A stretch of DNA of 19,021 nucleotides from Gammaproteobacteria bacterium (GTDB taxonomy: Bacteria > Pseudomonadota > Gammaproteobacteria > J044): positions 1-19,021 of the forward strand of contig RFHG01000405.1 of the NCBI GenBank assembly GCA_003696465.1, in the 5' to 3' direction. The position numbers and the translations under genes are program-made. Numbering within the stretch: the stretch's first letter is position 1; every line of letters begins with the position of its first letter. Of the stretch, positions 15,080-19,021 are shown piece after piece. Under the pieces are notes generated by a model, which had not been told where the DNA came from, searched no databases, and saw nothing but the letters and a program-made list of their open reading frames with translations.

Positions 15080-17349
15080 ATGATTGACGGTATTGCAGAC
15101 ACACCCGGCACGCAAGCGGACACGGCGGCGTGGTTGTTTCGCCTGCCTCCCATGCGCATTCTGTTCACCGCGCTTGCCGTGGGCCTTGCCGGCTTCGGAG
15201 GAAGCCTGTGGTTTTCTCTCCAGCAGCCGTGGCTGGGGGTGAGGCTGCAGCCGGCGGCGGGTGGCGTCGAGGTCACCGCGGTGGCCCGGAACGGGCCCAG
15301 CGCGGATATCCTGTCGCCCGGCGACCGGCGACCGGCGACCGGCGACCGGCGACCGGCGACCGGCTCGTGGCCGTGGCCGCCCCCGGCGGCCCCTGGCTGC
15401 GGATCACGGCCGCCGACCTGGTCGAGGATCCGGACGAACATCGCAGTTTTTCCGGTTACAACGCATTTCTCGAGCGGCAGGACCGTCTCAGTCGGATTCT
15501 TCGTTCCGCCGCGGTCCGGCTCAGGCTGGGGGACGGGCGCGAGGTACGCGTCCAGCCCCGCCTGCAAGTCCCGGTCCGCGCCCTGTCCAGCCGGTTCTGG
15601 ATGTGCCAGGCATTCGCCGTCCTGACGCTCATGTTCTCGATGGCCATCTGGTCCCTGAGGCGCGAGCCGCTGGAGACCCGCCTGTTGCTGCTGTCCGGCA
15701 TGGGATTGTTCATCGGGGCCATCTCGGCCTCGCTGTATCTGGGCCGTGAGCTGGCCCTCGACGGGGAAATGTTTCGCGCGCTTTCCACCGCCAATTTCAG
15801 CGGAAACCGCCTGTTCGTGGTGGCGGGCCTCGCCCTGCTCTATTCGTATCCCCGCGCCATCGTTCCCCGGTCGTGGCTGGTCGTATTTGCAGTACTGGAA
15901 GGAAGCCACCTCGTCAATCTCATCGCGCAGTGCCTGGAGCCGCCTCTCCATGCCTACCATTTCGACTTCCTGCTGCTGGCGGTCCTGGCCGTGATCGGGA
16001 GCGTGGCCGCCTGGCGGCTGTCGCGTGGTCGGCCCCTGGACAGGGCTACGCTCAAGGTGTTCCTGTTGACCATCCTGGTGAGCGTGGCCCTGGTCATGGG
16101 CATATATGTCCTGCCCATCATCCTGTCGGGGGCGCCGATGATGGATATCGCCGGCAGTTACATGCTGCTGCTTGTCATGTATGCCGGCCTGGCGTTCGGG
16201 GTGGCGCGGTTCCGGCTATTCAATATCGAAAAGTGGTGGATTCGCACCTGGCTGTGGTTTCTACTCGGCCTGGCCATCATGGCGCTGGATTTCGCGGTCA
16301 TCAGCGCCCTGCACTGGACGCCGGGCATGTCGCTGGTCTTCAGCCTGCTGGTGGTGTCCTGGCTGTATTTCCCCCTCCGCCAATGGCTGTGGCAGCGGCT
16401 GCTGCATCGCCGCTCGATGCCAATGGAGTACTACGTGTCGGGCCTGGTGGCACACTTTGTCCATTCAGGCTCGGCCAGTGACGACATGAAATTCTGGGCG
16501 GGGATGATGCAGGAGGCGTTCTCGCCGGCCTCGATGGAGGCTGTCGAATCGGCAGGGGAACGCGTGCAACTGTCGCATGACGGCACCCGGATGCGGGTGC
16601 CGGCCTTCGAACCAGGCATGGGCGTGGAGATGCGGCTGCCGGATCGCGGGGGGCGGCTGTTCGACGAGGAGGATGCGCGGCTGGCGCAGGCGCTGTTCGA
16701 TCTGGCGGTGCGCGCGAGGGCGCAGCGCGATGCCTATCGAATGGGAATGGAAGATGAACGGAGACGCATCATGCGGGATCTGCACGATGACGTGGGCGGC
16801 CGGCTCCTCAGCCTGGTGCATTCATCCTAAGACGAAACGATGCGGCGTCTGGCGCAGGAGGCACTGGACAGTCTGCGCGATGTCATTTATTTCACCATGG
16901 AAGGTGGGGCGGTGATTTCGCTCGGCGATCTCCTGGGGCGGTGGCGGGCACAACTGAAACAGCGCCTGGAGCAGGCCGGGGTTCAGCTGGTCTGGTCCTG
17001 GGACGAGTCGTGTGAAAACCTGCTGTTGAAGGCAAGGGATGCGCTGAGTCTCGGGCGTATCCTGTACGAGGGCGCAAGCAATGCGCTCCGCCATTCCTGT
17101 CCGCGCAGGATCGCCATCGAAGGCAGGTGCTGCGAGGACGTGTTTTGCATCACCATGGTCAACGACGGCGTGCCCGACCAGCCCGGGGAGAAGCGCCGCT
17201 CCGGGCCGGGAGGGCACGGGCTGCACAACATTGGGGAAAGGGCCCGGGAAATGGGCGGTAGGGCCGAGTTTTCGTCGCAAGGAGGCCGGTTCGAGGTGCG
17301 CCTGACCTTTCCCGTCGGGGCCATCGATGCCCGGGAACCGGGCGATTGA
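15080..17349 (+). pseudogene. Second NarL-type PDZ/multi-TM sensor kinase, twice interrupted
   Basis: This is a full-length homologue of the kinase at 5799, readable in three pieces. From ATG 15080 come TM1 and the PDZ-like start ('QQPWLGVRLQP', 'GPSADILSPGD'). A 7-bp tandem repeat at 15320-15361 then shifts the frame, and the homology resumes as 'GDRLVAVAAPGG' through nine TM helices ('VARFRLFNIEKWW') to the H-box 'IMRDLHDDVGGRLLSLVHSS'. An in-frame TAA at 16828-16830 interrupts it fifteen codons after the His. The same frame then continues with an intact ATPase domain ('YEGASNALRHS', 'GGHGLHNIGERA') to TGA 17349. The alignment to the first kinase is gap-free across the TAA, so a single substitution explains it. 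No response regulator follows. It is called a pseudogene, although phase variation or a split kinase cannot be excluded. Confidence 0.85.
15320..15361 (+). repeat. Six-copy heptanucleotide tandem repeat (ggcgacc)n in a kinase gene
   Basis: Six perfect copies of ggcgacc run from 15320 to 15361, followed by a partial ggc. They lie in the PDZ-like segment of the second kinase. The first kinase and the flanking homology imply one ancestral copy (encoding part of GDRL). Five extra units add 35 bases, which breaks the frame; 1, 4 or 7 copies would keep it open. Short perfect repeats whose unit is not a multiple of three are the hallmark of slipped-strand contingency loci, but they also expand in decaying genes. 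Confidence 0.95.
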
Positions 17350-17487
17350 CAACGTTCCTGGAAGGCGGCCACCGGCGGAGGAATGATTGGATCGCGCAGG
17401 GATGCGAAAGGGTGAATTCTGCACCCGCCCGGGGCGGGTTCCGGGTGCCGTGGTCGATGCGGCCAGGCGGCCCCCGGCCCGGGCGGT

Positions 17488-17505
17488 CTCACCCGATCGG
17501 GTGAG
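17488..17505. promoter_or_regulatory. Perfect 18-bp palindrome upstream of the Yip1-type gene
   Basis: CTCACCCGATCGGGTGAG is a perfect inverted repeat centred on GATC, and the symmetry extends outward (cggt...gccg) with one T-G mismatch. It lies in the 338-bp gap between the kinase remnant and the gene at 17688, about 180 bp before that start. The length and perfection suit a dimeric regulator's operator; it could also fold as a hairpin in RNA. No second copy was noticed in the window. The rest of the gap (17350-17687) shows no gene; short GC-rich open frames there lack ribosome binding sites. Confidence 0.4.
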
Positions 17506-17687
17506 GCCGGACATGCGATGCCGGGGCATGATGGTGCCGGAGGAACCCGATTGGCTCGCCCCCTGCGGTGGCGTTACCGATCCAGTGGGCCGGGGGCGGG
17601 GGCACGGGCGGGCCTGCCTTGGCGCCGCTCGGCGCGGCGGAGCGCGTTTGGCGAACACCTGGAGCAAGGCATGAAGAGGAGGAAACC

Positions 17688-18409
17688 ATGAGCGAAACCA
17701 TGGGGCGGAATCCGGCGGCGGATTCCGGTGCGTTCAGCGTGGCCATGATCCTGGACTACACGAAACGGGTTGTCGTGGACCCGGCGGGGTTTTTCCGGCA
17801 GATGCCGAAAAAAGGGGGGGTGGCGCGCCGTTGATTTATGTGGTGGTGATCGCCCTGGTCACCGCATTGGTGCAGCTCGTGTTGGGCATGGTCGGCCTGG
17901 GACCGATGGGCGGGTTCGCCACGGGCGTGGCGGCACTGGTACTGTTGCCGATCCTGGCGGTAATCGGGAGTTTCATCGGGGCCGCGATCCTGTTCGTCAT
18001 CTGGAAGCTGATGGGGAGCGAGGAGGACTACGAAACGGCGTACCGGTGCGCGGCCTATGCCTATGGCTATGCCCCGGTGGCGGCGCTGGTGTCGGGAATT
18101 CCCTATGTCGGCACCCTGGTACAGGTCCTGTGGCCCACCGCGCTCATTGCGCTCGCCACCATTCATGTCCACGGCCGCAAGCCCGCTCTGGCCTGGGGTG
18201 TATTCGGCATTCTGGGGATTCTTGCCGCCCTGTCCCTGCTTGGCACCGAGATCGCCGCCCGCCGCATCATGAGCGGGCTTGAGGACAGCGCGCGGCAGAT
18301 GCAGCACCGATATGGCGACAAGGAGGGCGAGTCCAGCCCGGAGGAGGCGGGCAGGGCAGTGAAGGACCTGTTGGAAGGACTGGAGAAGATGGAGCGGCCG
18401 GGGCGGTAG
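17688..18409 (+). pseudogene. Yip1-type multispanning membrane protein, frame broken at A6G7 tract
   Basis: The N-terminal 48 codons from ATG 17688 (aggaggaaacc ribosome binding site) read '...RVVVDPAGFFRQMPKKGG' and then hit TGA 17832-17834. The -1 frame continues the family sequence as 'APLIYVVVIALVTALVQ' and runs to 18409 with about five membrane helices and a charged C-terminal tail. Yip1-family proteins commonly have 'P..FFR.MP..GG...PL.F.V' as one unbroken N-terminal motif, so the two frames belong to one gene. The break falls at AAAAAA GGGGGGG (17808-17820); five or eight Gs would restore the frame. The gene could be a pseudogene, a slippage-regulated gene or a sequencing error. A TTG at 17831 overlapping the TGA might permit re-initiation. 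The function of bacterial Yip1-like proteins is unclear. Confidence 0.75.
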
Positions 18410-18731
18410 CCATGGTCATCCGACCTCTCCTGTAAACCGGACGCTCTCCCGCACCCCGAAGGGGGTGCGTGGCCGACGAATATGTTCAGCCTGTCCTCCT
18501 GCATTTCAGGCAGGGCGTTCACTTCGGTGCAGGCGCGTGTGTCTTCATGATCGTGCAGGGTCGGAATCCCGCTGTGCCCTCCTTCACTGGTAGGGTCAGG
18601 TGTTCCTGAAAGGTGTGGCCTTCATGGGGGCACTGGGCTGACCAGGTTCAGACAGATGTGAGACGTTGAGGGCATGAAGAAGGGGCGTCATATCCGGGAG
18701 TTGACAAGCAACCGGAAGAGGAGGCCCCGAG
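18410..18731 (+). other. Intergenic stretch between the Yip1-type gene and the IS
   Basis: About 320 bases with no convincing gene on either strand. It contains a short hairpin near 18450-18469 and ends with the aggagg ribosome binding site of the transposase at 18732. The left end of that insertion sequence must lie in here, but without its other end I cannot identify the terminal repeat. Confidence 0.5.
18450..18469 (+). terminator. Hairpin downstream of the Yip1-type gene
   Basis: CGCACCCC (18450-18457) and GGGGTGCG (18462-18469) form a perfect 8-bp stem with a GAAG loop, 40 bp after the stop at 18409. No T run follows, so factor-independent termination is uncertain, but position and stability fit a transcript-end structure. 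Confidence 0.45.
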
Positions 18732-19021
18732 ATGAAGGTTTTTGGCCTTCAAAGCCATATCATGCGGTCTGCCCGCTTGGCAGACAAGGTCTGTGACGAA
18801 CCCGAGGTCGTTTTTCGTCTCCAGCAGCTTGAGCGGTTTGAGCGGCTGCGCAAGGCACATGGTCTGACGGCCTCCCAGGCAGCGGAGGTTCCGGGGACAA
18901 GCCGGGCCACGTTGTACCGCTGGAGGCGGCGCCTTGCAGAAGCGGGCACTTCGGGATTGCGTGCCCGATCCCGGCGTCCCCGCCGGGTACGGCAGCGCCA
19001 ATGGGGCATGGACTTGGCCGA
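18732..19021 (+). CDS. IS481-like transposase, 5' part only (runs off the window)
   Basis: An open frame of 96 codons starts at ATG 18732 after aggaggccccgag and is still open at the window end. The product has a helix-turn-helix region: 'LRKAHGLTASQAAEVPGTSR' followed by 'ATLYRWRRRLAEAGTSGL' and a basic 'RARSRRPRRVRQRQ' stretch. This is the N-terminal arrangement of IS481-type integrase-core transposases, in which an HTH_28/29-like domain precedes the DDE core. The catalytic domain lies outside the window, so I cannot tell whether the element is intact. An IS3- or IS630-type transposase with a similar HTH is the alternative. Confidence 0.75.
   Translation, partial: MKVFGLQSHIMRSARLADKVCDEPEVVFRLQQLERFERLRKAHGLTASQAAEVPGTSRATLYRWRRRLAEAGTSGLRARSRRPRRVRQRQWGMDLA

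Noticed and set aside
15020..15085. Resemblance of the sequence before the second kinase to dispersed bacterial palindromic repeats
   Set aside because: Partial similarity only ('ccaatggatgcctgc...ggaatgccgg'); no clean inverted repeat and no second copy in the window.
17808..17820. Canonical -1 ribosomal frameshift site (A AAA AAG)
   Set aside because: The heptamer is present as a string but in the wrong codon phase (CCG AAA AAA GGG), so standard tandem slippage does not fit.
1..19021. CRISPR array, tRNA or rRNA genes
   Set aside because: No spaced direct repeats, cloverleaf or rRNA-like sequence noticed; the only tandem repeat is the 7-bp tract.

Overview
The window is GC-rich DNA from a Gram-negative bacterium. 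The TadD/TadE pair, CsgG-type protein, many signal peptides and proteobacterial-looking insertion sequences suggest a gammaproteobacterium; this taxonomic placement is inferred from protein flavour, not from a marker gene.

Layout. (1) 17-1292: the end of a Tad (Flp pilus) locus, with a TadD-like TPR lipoprotein and a TadE-like pseudopilin. It is cut off by a decayed IS5/IS1182-type element on the minus strand (about 1291-2236). (2) About 2231-2424: a frameshifted fragment matching the C-terminus of the secreted protein encoded at 3644-4882, ending abruptly at the IS. (3) 2917-5447: a CsgG-domain exported protein, a secreted protein of unknown function, and a small exported protein with one PASTA domain. 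(4) 5799-8685: a two-component pair, made of a polytopic NarL-type histidine kinase with a PDZ-like extracytoplasmic segment and an overlapping LuxR/NarL-type response regulator. (5) 8771-14771: six genes, nearly all with signal peptides. They include a DUF4412-like protein, two proteins sharing a short 'fYRQ.L' module, a protein with a carbohydrate-binding-like fold, and a 622-residue ankyrin plus HExxH metalloprotease-like protein. (6) 15080-17349: a second copy of the sensor kinase without a response regulator. It is broken by a six-copy 7-bp tandem repeat that shifts the frame and by an in-frame TAA just after the phospho-accepting histidine. (7) 17688-18409: a Yip1-type membrane protein whose frame breaks at an A6G7 tract. 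(8) 18732-end: the start of an IS481-like transposase running out of the window.

How the parts may fit: almost every intact gene between 2917 and 14771 encodes an envelope or exported protein and all lie on the plus strand around one two-component system. I infer an envelope-associated module sensed by the kinase and controlled by the LuxR-type regulator. No known system with this exact content is recognised. The most notable sequence-level signals are the heptanucleotide repeat in the second kinase (possible phase-variation tract or decay), the HENVH protease/ankyrin fusion, the homopolymer-associated frame breaks, and the IS-bounded paralogue fragment.
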